Shown here: in pieces, positions 1 to 7,421 of the stretch | Layout of the letters: the number at the start of each line of letters is the position of its first letter | How positions within the stretch are numbered: position 1 is the stretch's first letter | NCBI GenBank assembly: GCA_027335515.1 | Contig: DAHWHT010000239.1 | Location: 1-8,017 of the forward strand | Reading direction: 5' to 3' | Length of the DNA: 8,017 nucleotides | From: Clostridia bacterium | GTDB taxonomy: Bacteria > Bacillota_E > RBS10-35 > JAJYVN01 | Notes under the pieces: generated by a model | The model's database searches: none | Told to the model about the DNA's origin: nothing | The model's input: the letters and a program-made list of their open reading frames with translations, nothing else | Made by a program: the position numbers and the translations under genes

Positions 1-597
<597 letters not shown>

Positions 598-1857
598 CTA
601 CTTCCCGCGCAGGAACACCTCGACCACCGGCACGCGCACGTCCGGGGCCCGGGGCGGCAGTTCGAGGGCAACGTCCGCGCCCTCCTCGCGGAAGCGGACC
701 TCGGAGGCGTCGTGCAGCAGTTGGGCATACGCGACGCGCCCCGCCAGCCCCTCCAAGCGAAGGCGGCGGAACGGCCAGGCCAACACGTGCACATAGAGGC
801 GGTCGTCGGCCTGGGTGTAGCGGCAATCCTCGGGTGGGTGGTGTGCACTCGCCCCGCAACCGTAAATCGCGCGCCCGTGCAGCCGCATCCAGTCCCCGAT
901 CGCCTCCAGGCGCGCCTGGGCCTGCGGATCAAAGGTGCCGCGGGCCGTCGGCCCCACATTCAGCAGCAGGTTGCCCCCCTTGCCGACGGCGTCGATCAGC
1001 GTGCGCAACAGGTCGTCGGCGTCGCGCCAGCCTGCGCTGTCGCGGTGGTAACCCCAGGAGCCATTCATCGTCTGGCAGGCCTCCCAGCCCCCCTGCGTCG
1101 CGCCCTCTCCCCGGCCGGGCTGACGTTCTTCGGGGGTTCGCACACCCCGTCCAAGGTCCAGACGGTCGTTGAGGATGATCTGCCGCTGCAGTTCGCGGAC
1201 CATGGCCTCCAGCCGCTCGGACTGCCAATCCTCGCGCCCCTTGCCGCGCGACCAACCCCAGTCGCTGCCGGCATACGAAAAGTCGAACCACAGGTAGTCG
1301 ATGCGACCGTAACCCGTGAGCAGTTCGCGCACCTGGCCGTGGAGGTATTCGGTGTAGCGGCGGATGTCGCGGCCGGCCTCGCGCTGCCTGGCCTCAAGAT
1401 CGTCGCACAGCGGGTGCAGGCCGTCCAGCGGGAAGTCCGGATGGTGCCAGTCAATCAGCGAGTAGTAGATACCGACGCGCAACCCCTCGGCCCGGAAGGC
1501 GTCGAGCAGCGGCCGCAGCAGGTCGCGGCCGGCGGGCGTATTGGGGGCCTTGTAATCCGTCAGCGCCGAGTCCCAGAGGCAGAACCCCTCGTGGTGTTTG
1601 GCGGTGACCACCATGTAGCGCATGCCCGCCCGCCGCGCCGCCCGTGCCCACGCCGCCGGATCAAAGAGGTCCGGCTCGAAGTGTTCAAAATACTTGCGGT
1701 ACGCCTGCGGCGCAATCCGTTCACGGTTCTGCACCCACTCATGCCGGGCGGCCGCCGCATACAGACCCCAGTGCATGAAAAGTCCGAAGCGCTCGCGCGT
1801 CAGCCAGGCGGTATCCTGAGGCGTCGCACCGTCCACGTTGCATCCCCCGCCCTCCAT
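598..1857 (-). CDS. Alpha-L-fucosidase, glycoside hydrolase family GH29
   Basis: The 419-residue product is a retaining exo-fucosidase that removes terminal alpha-L-fucose from glycans or oligosaccharides. Family motifs appear in the right order: FGLFMHWGLY (24-33), AKHHEGFCLWDS (86-97), YLWFDFSY (188-195) with Asp192 as the expected nucleophile, WEACQTMNGSWGYH (258-271) with Glu259 a candidate acid/base residue, and GKGGNLLLNVGP (292-303). A short C-terminal beta-rich segment (about 335-419) follows the barrel, making it slightly short for the family. No signal peptide or lipobox is visible, so it is probably cytoplasmic. ATG 1857 is chosen as the first ATG near the conserved domain, although its ribosome site is weak. 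GTG 1836, seven bases after a GGGGG run, is a good alternative. The frame stays open up to 2085, but that upstream part is low-complexity and crosses the 11-bp repeats. It is divergent from the Gfo/Idh gene and upstream of the flavin oxidoreductase. All catalytic motifs look intact. Confidence 0.93.
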   Translation of the reverse strand: MEGGGCNVDGATPQDTAWLTRERFGLFMHWGLYAAAARHEWVQNRERIAPQAYRKYFEHFEPDLFDPAAWARAARRAGMRYMVVTAKHHEGFCLWDSALTDYKAPNTPAGRDLLRPLLDAFRAEGLRVGIYYSLIDWHHPDFPLDGLHPLCDDLEARQREAGRDIRRYTEYLHGQVRELLTGYGRIDYLWFDFSYAGSDWGWSRGKGREDWQSERLEAMVRELQRQIILNDRLDLGRGVRTPEERQPGRGEGATQGGWEACQTMNGSWGYHRDSAGWRDADDLLRTLIDAVGKGGNLLLNVGPTARGTFDPQAQARLEAIGDWMRLHGRAIYGCGASAHHPPEDCRYTQADDRLYVHVLAWPFRRLRLEGLAGRVAYAQLLHDASEVRFREEGADVALELPPRAPDVRVPVVEVFLRGK

Positions 1858-1893
1858 ACCGTATCCGCACCGTATCCGCACCGTATCCGCACC
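1858..1893. repeat. 11-bp perfect tandem repeat (three copies) next to the fucosidase start
   Basis: The unit GTATCCGCACC occurs three times without mismatch at 1861-1871, 1872-1882 and 1883-1893. The periodicity reaches back three more bases to 1858. The array abuts the proposed fucosidase ATG (1857). The spacing of 11 bp is about one helical turn, so a protein could bind all copies on one face. The length is also not a multiple of three, so copy-number change would shift any frame translated through it. Confidence 0.85.
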
Positions 1894-2184
1894 CCGCCGG
1901 TGGCCACTTCGTGGCGGACCCGCCTCCGCCTGCGGCCATGGCTCCACTCCTCGACCCGACACCGATCGGGCCGGCGGCGGTCGACGAAGTTCACCCGAAG
2001 ACAAGTCGATGCAGGGTTCCCCGCGCCGTCGGCGTAGGCAGACCATGGGACGCGGTCGTCCCGCTCCCGCGGCGGCGTGCGCCAACCTGGAAGGCCGGCG
2101 CGATCTGGAGCAGGTGGCGGCACAGCGCGGGGCGGACCGGCTTCAAGGCAAGCACGGCCGCGATCGAAGACGAGGGGGATCAGG
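1894..2184. other. Divergent intergenic region between fucosidase and Gfo/Idh gene
   Basis: No believable gene is seen here; the open frames have no recognisable domain. The region presumably holds promoters for both divergent genes, but no convincing -35/-10 pair stands out in this GC-rich sequence. Small perfect hairpins are GCCAC-TTC-GTGGC near 1905-1917 and GGGACG-CGGT-CGTCCC at 2047-2062. The Gfo/Idh ribosome site GAGGGG is at 2172-2177. Confidence 0.5.
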
Positions 2185-3198
2185 ATGGCGGGAGACACGA
2201 TTCGTTTGGGCTTCATCGGAACGGGAGGTAACGCCCGCGGCCACATTGCGCAGATGGCCCGGCTGGCGGACGTAGAGATCGTCGCCTTCGCCGACCCGAG
2301 CGCGCAGAGCCTGCAACTGGCCACGGAGCGCCTGGGGCGGTCGGTGCCGACCTTTGGCGACTACCGCGAAATGATCGAGCGGACCGAGTTGGATGCGGTG
2401 GTCATCAGCACCCCGCACACCCTGCACTACGAACAGGCGCTCTACGCCCTGGACCACGGCCTCCATGTCGAAGTGGAAAAGCCCATGGCCTGCACCAGCG
2501 CCCACGCCCGGGCCCTGGTGAACAAGCAGCGCGAGACCGGCAAGGTGCTGTGCATCGGCTATCAGCGCCACTTCGATGCGCGCTTCCGCTGGATCCGCGA
2601 CCAGATTGCCTCCGGCCGCATCGGGCGGGTCACCTTCCTTCAGTGCTACCAGAGCCAAAACTGGCTCCGCGGCCAGCGCGGCACCTGGCGCACCGACCCG
2701 AGCCTGGGCGGCGGCGGACAACTCAACGACTCGGGCAGCCACCTAGTCGACATCGTCCTTTGGATCACCGGCCTCGAGGCGGCGGAGGCCAGCGCCTACA
2801 TCGACCGGCGCGGGGAGCGCGTCGACATCAACTCCGCCGTCAGCGTGCGCTTCACCAACGGGGCCGTGGGCAACATCTCGATTGTCGGGGACCAGGTGGC
2901 CAAGGGTATGTGGGAAGACGTCACCATTGCCGGCGACAAGGGCATCATCTGGATGCGGCAGGGCGGCCACGTCTCCATCGCCACAGAGGATGCCATGGAG
3001 CCGACGGCGGTGACCGACTTTGGTCCATCGGTCGGGAGCAAGGACCAAAACCTCATCGACGCCATCCTGGGGCGCGCCGAGGTCCAGGTGCCGCCCATCT
3101 GCGGGCTGCGCGTAATCGAACTCACCGAAGCCGTCTGGCGGGCCGCCGACCAAGGGCACCCGGTGGCCGTCGAAAAGGCCGACGTGGCCGTTTCCTGA
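2185..3198 (+). CDS. Gfo/Idh/MocA family NAD(P)-dependent oxidoreductase
   Basis: The 337-residue protein has the two-domain architecture of the Gfo/Idh/MocA family, which oxidises or reduces sugars, inositols and related polyols with a nicotinamide cofactor. The N-terminal Rossmann fold shows LGFIGTGGNARGH (8-20) with Gly9, Gly12 and Gly14. ISTPHTLH (74-81) follows, then the family signature EVEKPMA (96-102) with catalytic-type Lys99. GGGGQLNDSGSHLVD (175-189) provides Asp182 and His186 at the substrate site, and the C-terminal part is the usual mixed sheet domain. Length is normal. ATG 2185 is chosen because GAGGGG lies seven bases upstream and the Rossmann motif begins eight residues in; the frame extends upstream to 2077 with a non-conserved basic sequence. 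It is divergent from the GH29 fucosidase, which suggests but does not prove a role in fucose or other deoxysugar metabolism. The substrate cannot be told from sequence alone. Confidence 0.92.
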   Translation: MAGDTIRLGFIGTGGNARGHIAQMARLADVEIVAFADPSAQSLQLATERLGRSVPTFGDYREMIERTELDAVVISTPHTLHYEQALYALDHGLHVEVEKPMACTSAHARALVNKQRETGKVLCIGYQRHFDARFRWIRDQIASGRIGRVTFLQCYQSQNWLRGQRGTWRTDPSLGGGGQLNDSGSHLVDIVLWITGLEAAEASAYIDRRGERVDINSAVSVRFTNGAVGNISIVGDQVAKGMWEDVTIAGDKGIIWMRQGGHVSIATEDAMEPTAVTDFGPSVGSKDQNLIDAILGRAEVQVPPICGLRVIELTEAVWRAADQGHPVAVEKADVAVS

Positions 3199-3222
3199 CC
3201 AGGCGGCCACCCGGCACCACCA

Positions 3223-3269
3223 GCGAACGCCGGAAGGTTCGGCCCACGGCCGGACACCCCGGCGTTCGC
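3223..3269. terminator. Two-tier dyad between convergent genes, probable bidirectional terminator
   Basis: GCGAACGCCGG (3223-3233) pairs perfectly with CCGGCGTTCGC (3259-3269). Inside, after symmetrical three-base internal loops, GTTCGGCC (3237-3244) pairs with GGCCGGAC (3248-3255) around CAC with one G-T wobble. The 47-base structure starts 25 bases after the Gfo/Idh stop and lies 42 bases after the qoxD stop on the other strand. There is no T-tract on either side, so it would be an atypical terminator or an RNA 3'-end stabiliser. Confidence 0.6.
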
Positions 3270-3281
3270 CGGCCCGCCGGC

Positions 3282-3305
3282 CCCTGAACCTCCCTGCGGT
3301 CAGGG
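3282..3305. terminator. Second small hairpin in the convergent spacer
   Basis: CCCTGA (3282-3287) and TCAGGG (3300-3305) form a 6-bp stem with a 12-base loop, six bases beyond the qoxD stop. It has no T-run. It may add to transcription termination of the oxidase operon, but it is short enough to be chance. Confidence 0.3.
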
Positions 3306-3310
3306 CGCGG

Positions 3311-3685
3311 TCAGGAGACCCCCCACTTGAAGGTCATGATCCAAATCGACATCCCGACCAGGACAAACGCGATCACAAACGACAGCCCGAGGGGCAGGAT
3401 CTGCCAGGCCGGTCCCCGACTCTCGCGGATGTGCATGAACACGCCGAGTTGCAGCATGGCCTGACCGGCCGCCAGCGCCAGAACCAGGGCACCCAGGGTC
3501 GCCGCCGGCAGCAGGTGCTGGACGACCAAATACACCGCCGCAGCGGTCAGCAGCAGCGAGCCCACGTAACCCCAAACCTGAGCCCAGGGAAACCCCTCTT
3601 GCGCGAAATGCGGGTTGAGAAACTCGAATCCGACCTCCGTCTCGGTTGCATGGGTCGAGACGGCGTCCTGTACCTCGGCTTGCAT
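3311..3685 (-). CDS. qoxD: Cytochrome aa3-type quinol oxidase subunit IV
   Basis: This is the last gene of the oxidase operon. The 124-residue product has a hydrophilic N-terminus (1-35) and three membrane segments at about 37-59, 62-85 and 95-119. That is the architecture of the bacterial subunit IV family (QoxD/CyoD/CtaF), a small accessory subunit that packs beside subunits I and III and assists assembly. The LGVFMHIRES segment (80-89) after the second helix is typical of the family. The frame is open to 3715, but ATG 3685 is preceded by GGGGAGG with an eight-base spacer, which decides the start. A 49-base gap separates it from qoxC. Low sequence conservation in this family means the assignment rests on topology, the HIRES-like motif and position. 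Confidence 0.9.
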   Translation of the reverse strand: MQAEVQDAVSTHATETEVGFEFLNPHFAQEGFPWAQVWGYVGSLLLTAAAVYLVVQHLLPAATLGALVLALAAGQAMLQLGVFMHIRESRGPAWQILPLGLSFVIAFVLVGMSIWIMTFKWGVS

Positions 3686-3693
3686 GCGCTTCG

Positions 3694-3700
3694 CCTCCCC
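3694..3700 (-). promoter_or_regulatory. Ribosome binding site of qoxD
   Basis: GGGGAGG on the minus strand lies eight bases before ATG 3685. It selects this start over the in-frame codon at 3715. Confidence 0.8.
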
Positions 3701-3720
3701 TTGCCACCGCCGCAAACCAC

Positions 3721-3733
3721 CCGGCGACGCCGG
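3721..3733 (-). other. Small hairpin between qoxC and qoxD
   Basis: The 13-base dyad CCGGC-GTC-GCCGG on the minus strand begins one base after the qoxC stop codon. It could separate the translation of the two genes or slow RNA decay. The 5-bp stem is short, so the role is uncertain. Confidence 0.3.
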
Positions 3734-3734
3734 A

Positions 3735-4394
3735 CTAGGTGATCCGGGAGCCCAGATACACCACGGTGAAGATGAAGACCCAGATGATGTCCAGGAAGTG
3801 CCAGTACAGTGAGAAGGTATAGACCTTGCGCGCCGTGACCACGTTCAGACCGCGGCGCAGCACCTGCACGATGATCGCCGTGGCCCAGACGATGCCAAAC
3901 AGGACGTGCGCCCCGTGGGTGCTGACCAGCAGAAAGAAGGAGGACAAAAAGGCACTGGTCTGCCAGGAGGCGCCCCGGGCCACGTCCGCGATGAACTCGT
4001 GCAGTTCCAACCCGAGAAAGCACGCCCCCAGCAGCAGGGTGACGGCCATCCAGGCCAGCATCGCCCCCCGGCGTCCGCGGCGCATGTACCAGACGGCGAT
4101 CCCGACGGTGAAGCTGGAAGTCAGAAGAAACAGCGTCTCGGCAATCGCGGATCCGAGGCTGAAAAGCTGGGCGCCGGACGGGCCCGCGGCCACCATCGGC
4201 CGATACACGGCGTACGAGGCAAACAGGCTCGCGAAGATCAGCAGATCAGTGACCAGCAGCATCCAGAACCCGGTGATCTTCAGGCTCTGCTCCTCGTCGG
4301 AGAACTCCAGCGGCACCCCCGCCAAGTGCCGCGCCGGCTCGGACGCGAACCGGATGGGCGGGGACGCATCCGTCTTTTCCAGCGGCAGACTCAC
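3735..4394 (-). CDS. qoxC: Cytochrome aa3-type quinol oxidase subunit III
   Basis: The 219-residue integral membrane protein belongs to haem-copper oxidase subunit III (QoxC/CyoC branch). It has five predicted helices at about 41-63, 79-104, 110-132, 147-176 and 195-215, and a hydrophilic N-terminus of about 35 residues. Family signatures are GLELHEF (128-134), STHGAHVLFG (158-167) and YWHFLDIIWVF (197-207). Subunit III has no redox centre; it stabilises subunit I and the entry of the D proton pathway. The start is GTG 4394: GGGGAGG lies eight bases upstream, inside the end of qoxB, and GTGA overlaps the qoxB stop by four bases, a sign of translational coupling. The longer frame to 4529 overlaps qoxB heavily and has no family sequence. 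Confidence 0.95.
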   Translation of the reverse strand: MSLPLEKTDASPPIRFASEPARHLAGVPLEFSDEEQSLKITGFWMLLVTDLLIFASLFASYAVYRPMVAAGPSGAQLFSLGSAIAETLFLLTSSFTVGIAVWYMRRGRRGAMLAWMAVTLLLGACFLGLELHEFIADVARGASWQTSAFLSSFFLLVSTHGAHVLFGIVWATAIIVQVLRRGLNVVTARKVYTFSLYWHFLDIIWVFIFTVVYLGSRIT

Positions 4395-6391
4395 GCCGGC
4401 AACCTCCCCAACGACGCCTCGATGCGGCGGATTTCGTCGGCGCGCACGTGCTTGTGCTGATCCTGGTCGAACCAGGCATACCCCAGCGCGGCACCCACCC
4501 CGGCCAGCCCCAGCAGGGCGATCACCCACCAGGAGAACACCAGACCGAAGCCCAGGACGAAGAAGGCGGCGCCAAGGAAGAACGGATAGGCCGTGTTCCT
4601 GGGCAGTTCAAGCCCGTGGATGTCCTGGGGACGCAGGCTGGGCGTGGCGGCGCTCTGGTCCGGTCCCTGGCCGACCTGCTTCATGGCCCACCAGGCGTCC
4701 AGGCTGGAGACCGTGGGGATGCGGGCAAAGTTGTATTCCGGCACCGGCGAGGGCAGTGACCACTCCAAGGTGCGGCCGTTCCAGGGATCGCCGCCGACCT
4801 CGCGCTCCGCGTGGCGCATGCTCCAGACCACGTTGTACACGAGTACCAGGAAGCCCGCGCCCATCATGAAGGCCCCCACCGTCGAGATCACGTTGAGCAG
4901 GTGCCAGCCGTGACCGGCGGGATAGGTCCACATGCGCCGCGGCATACCTTTGAAACCCAGAAGATACTGCGGTCCGAAGGTCACCCAGAACCCGATCAGA
5001 AACAGCCAGAAGGCCCACCTGCCCTGGCGCTCGTCGAGCCGGTAGCCGAACATCTTCGGCCACCAGTAATACATGCCCGCCAGCAACCCAAAGACGGTGC
5101 CGCCGATCAGCACGTTGTGGAAGTTGGCCACCAGAAAGTAGCTGTTGTGCACCTGGTAGTCGGCGGGAACCGTTGCCAGAAACATCCCGCTCGCGCCACC
5201 GATGGTGAACGTCGGGATGAAGCCCATCACATACAGCATCGCGGTCGTAAAGCGGATGCGGCCGCCCCACATGGTGAAGATCCAGTTGAAGATCTTGACG
5301 CCGGTCGGAATGGCGATCAGCATCGTCGAGATCCCGAAGAAGGCATTGACCGCGGCGCCGGCGCCCATCGTAAAGAAGTGGTGCACCCAGACCCCATAGG
5401 ACAGCACCATGATCGCGGCCATGGATACGACCATGGAGGTGTATCCAAACAGCCGCTTGCCGGAGAAGGTGGGCACGACCTCGGAGAACACGCCGTAGGC
5501 GGGCAGCGCCACGATGTAGACCTCTGGATGTCCAAAAAGCCAGAAGAGGTTGACATACATCATGGGCATGCCGCCGTGGCTCATGGTGAAAAAGGCGGTA
5601 TGCGCCAAACGGTCCAGCAGGGTCATCAGCAGGGCGACCGTCAGCGGCGGAAACGCGAACAGGATGAGGACCGAAGTGTTCAGGGCCGCCCACGCGAACA
5701 TCGGCATGCGCATCAGCGTCATCCCTGGGGCCCGCATCCGCAGAACCGTGACCAGGAAGTTGATGCCGGTGATGGTGGTGCCGATACCGGAAATAAGCAG
5801 GGATACCAAAAGATAGTTCGTCCCCACGCCCGGGTTGAAGTGCAGCTCGGTGAGCGGCGGGTATGCCGTCCAGCCCACATTCGGCGCACCTCCCACCACA
5901 AAGGCCAGGTTGAAGAGGGCCGCCGCGAAGGCAAACAACCAGAAGCTCACGGCGTTGAGCCGCGGAAAGGCCACATCCCGCGCCCCGATCATCAACGGGA
6001 TGACGGCGTTGAACAGCGCGAAGATGAAGGGCATGGCCATAAAGAAGATCATGATCACGCCGTGGGTGGTAAAGACCTCGTTGTATTCCTCGGGACCGAT
6101 GAAGGGCGTCTGCGGCATCGCCAGGTTGACGCGCATCATCAGCGCGTCGACGCCGCCGCGAAACAGCATCAGGATCGCGGCGATCAGGTACATGGTACCG
6201 ATCTTCTTGTGGTCGACGGTGGTCAGCCAATCGCGCCAGAGCCAGCCCCACTTGTGGTGGCGCGTCAGCCAATAGATAAGGTAACCCACTCCGGCGACCA
6301 TCATTACGTCCGCGCCGATCTCGGTCGGCCGGTGCGTGTTGGGCGGAAACAGCGTGTGCAGCAGATACGGGACAAACGCGGGCACGGTCAT
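4391..6391 (-). CDS. qoxB: Cytochrome aa3-type quinol oxidase subunit I (with Asn at the high-spin haem ligand position)
   Basis: The 666-residue catalytic subunit of a haem-copper quinol oxidase spans the membrane about 14-15 times and would couple quinol oxidation to O2 reduction and proton pumping. Motifs: VDHKKIG (59-65), RGGVDALMMR (78-87), FTTHGVIM with low-spin haem His110, GARDVAF with D-channel Asp139 plus Asn128 and Asn146, GHPEVY with CuB His288, Glu290 and cross-linking Tyr292, WVHHFF with CuB His337 and His338, TGVKIFNW with K-channel Lys366, and VANFHNVL with low-spin haem His425. In E. coli CyoB numbering (recalled) most of these are offset by four. In that alignment position 423, normally the His that binds the high-spin haem, is Asn (codon AAC, 5125-5123), and position 102, the quinol-site His, is Glu (GAA). 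RGG..DALMMR and the subunit II type place it in the Qox/Cyo branch. ATG 6391 is chosen as the first ATG, after AAGGAGG; the frame extends to a GTG at 6418. Length is normal for QoxB and no frameshift is seen. Confidence 0.95.
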   Translation of the reverse strand: MTVPAFVPYLLHTLFPPNTHRPTEIGADVMMVAGVGYLIYWLTRHHKWGWLWRDWLTTVDHKKIGTMYLIAAILMLFRGGVDALMMRVNLAMPQTPFIGPEEYNEVFTTHGVIMIFFMAMPFIFALFNAVIPLMIGARDVAFPRLNAVSFWLFAFAAALFNLAFVVGGAPNVGWTAYPPLTELHFNPGVGTNYLLVSLLISGIGTTITGINFLVTVLRMRAPGMTLMRMPMFAWAALNTSVLILFAFPPLTVALLMTLLDRLAHTAFFTMSHGGMPMMYVNLFWLFGHPEVYIVALPAYGVFSEVVPTFSGKRLFGYTSMVVSMAAIMVLSYGVWVHHFFTMGAGAAVNAFFGISTMLIAIPTGVKIFNWIFTMWGGRIRFTTAMLYVMGFIPTFTIGGASGMFLATVPADYQVHNSYFLVANFHNVLIGGTVFGLLAGMYYWWPKMFGYRLDERQGRWAFWLFLIGFWVTFGPQYLLGFKGMPRRMWTYPAGHGWHLLNVISTVGAFMMGAGFLVLVYNVVWSMRHAEREVGGDPWNGRTLEWSLPSPVPEYNFARIPTVSSLDAWWAMKQVGQGPDQSAATPSLRPQDIHGLELPRNTAYPFFLGAAFFVLGFGLVFSWWVIALLGLAGVGAALGYAWFDQDQHKHVRADEIRRIEASLGRLPA
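4403..4409 (-). promoter_or_regulatory. Ribosome binding site of qoxC inside the qoxB 3' end
   Basis: GGGGAGG on the minus strand is eight bases before GTG 4394. It fixes the start that overlaps the qoxB stop in GTGA. Confidence 0.8.
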
Positions 6392-6402
6392 CGATCCCCC
6401 GG

Positions 6403-6409
6403 CCTCCTT
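6403..6409 (-). promoter_or_regulatory. Ribosome binding site of qoxB
   Basis: AAGGAGG, fully complementary to the 16S tail, lies eleven bases before ATG 6391 on the minus strand. A GGGGG run four bases before the ATG could also contribute. It makes the GTG at 6418 unlikely as the start. Confidence 0.7.
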
Positions 6410-6437
6410 GCGCAACACTGGAATCGGGACGCCGGTG

Positions 6438-7421
6438 TCAGCTGCGGCCCCCCGACGCAGCCTTGCCCGAGCCGGCGGCCGGCATCAGCCCCATGTTCAT
6501 CTGTCCGTACCCGCGCACGGCCGGAACGTATTGCCCGCCGGAGAGGGTGAACCGGTGCGAGATCGCGGGAAACGACCCGGCCGGATAGCCGGAGTACGTG
6601 GCCGGTCCGGTGGTGCCAAAGGCCCGCAGGCGGCGATACCCGCCGGCCGTCAGGGCCGGGGCTGACCGCTGCGTCGTCTGCACCCAGGTGGCAAAGCCGG
6701 AGGCCGACACCACTTTGACCGAGAAGAACATCTTCTCGAACTGCAACCCGGAAAAGTTCGCGCTGTGCCCCCAGAACACACCGGTGTGGTCGGCCTGCAG
6801 CCACAGCGGCAGCACCTCACCCGGCATCGTGTACTCCATTCCGCCGAGTTGGGGCACCCAAAAGGTGTTCATGGCCGAGTCCGCGGTCAGTTCGAACAAC
6901 ACGGGCTGGCCCTCCGGCAGGACCAGGTGGTTGACCGTGGCGAGGTGCTGGCCCGGATACTCGAAAAACCACTTCCAACTCAAAGACGTCACGTCGACCA
7001 CCAGCGCCTTGCGCGCGTGGGGCATCCGGGCCAGGGCATACGTCTGGCGCAGCGTGGGTACGGCGATAATCGCCACGATCGCAACGGGGATGACAAACCA
7101 GATCAGTTCCAACACCCGGCTCTCGTGCCAGTCCGGCACGTAGGCCGCGCGCCGACCCCGACGGTCCCGGAAGCGCACCGCCGCGATGGCGAGCAAGACG
7201 AAGACAAAAAGGATGACGACGGCCATGGCGCCGCCGGCCAGAAGCATCAAACGAAGCTCGCTTTGTCCCACCGGCCCGACGGGGTGCAGGAGCACATACT
7301 GCGGCCCGCAGCCGGACAGGAGCGCCGCGGCCGCGACCAACGCGCCCCACCGAAGCGTGCGGCCCGCAGGGAACCCGGCCGCGAACCCAGAGGACACCCG
7401 AAGCCACATGCGCTGCGCCAC
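6438..7421 (-). CDS. qoxA: Cytochrome aa3-type quinol oxidase subunit II (lipoprotein, no CuA)
   Basis: This is the first gene of the operon. The 327-residue product has a signal sequence ending in the lipobox LLSGC with Cys38 as the expected lipidation site, two membrane helices (about 57-83 and 103-124) and an exterior cupredoxin domain (about 139-250). VTSLSWKWFFEYPGQ (144-158), MNTFWVPQLGGMEYTMPG (184-201) and LWLQADHTGVFWGHSANFSG (206-225) match the quinol oxidase subunits QoxA/CyoA. Cys38 is the only cysteine, and the CuA His and CxxxC ligands are absent, so electrons come from quinol rather than cytochrome c. The tail from 251 to 327 is Gly/Ala/Met-rich and less conserved. GTG 7421 is selected by GGAGGAG seven bases upstream; ATG 7409 would be too far from it. 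qoxB follows after 46 bases. Confidence 0.96.
   Translation of the reverse strand: MAQRMWLRVSSGFAAGFPAGRTLRWGALVAAAALLSGCGPQYVLLHPVGPVGQSELRLMLLAGGAMAVVILFVFVLLAIAAVRFRDRRGRRAAYVPDWHESRVLELIWFVIPVAIVAIIAVPTLRQTYALARMPHARKALVVDVTSLSWKWFFEYPGQHLATVNHLVLPEGQPVLFELTADSAMNTFWVPQLGGMEYTMPGEVLPLWLQADHTGVFWGHSANFSGLQFEKMFFSVKVVSASGFATWVQTTQRSAPALTAGGYRRLRAFGTTGPATYSGYPAGSFPAISHRFTLSGGQYVPAVRGYGQMNMGLMPAAGSGKAASGGRS

Noticed and set aside
1861..2085. An extended N-terminus of the fucosidase (frame open to 2085)
   Set aside because: The extra 76 residues are low-complexity, cross the 11-bp repeats, and no GH29 sequence precedes the FGLFMHWG motif by that much. There is also no signal peptide in them.
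2077..2184. A longer start for the Gfo/Idh gene at 2077
   Set aside because: The additional 36 residues are basic and unlike the family. ATG 2185 has a well-spaced GAGGGG and places the Rossmann motif at the normal position.
4811..6550. A 579-codon plus-strand frame and a 554-codon minus-strand frame (4608-6272) over qoxB
   Set aside because: Both are shadows of qoxB: composition is His/Arg/Gln-rich and non-membrane, with no domain, while the qoxB frame has all oxidase motifs.
6438..7421. Subunit II as a cytochrome c oxidase (CtaC/CoxB) with CuA
   Set aside because: The CuA ligands are absent: the only cysteine is the lipobox Cys38, and the cupredoxin motifs match quinol oxidase subunits.
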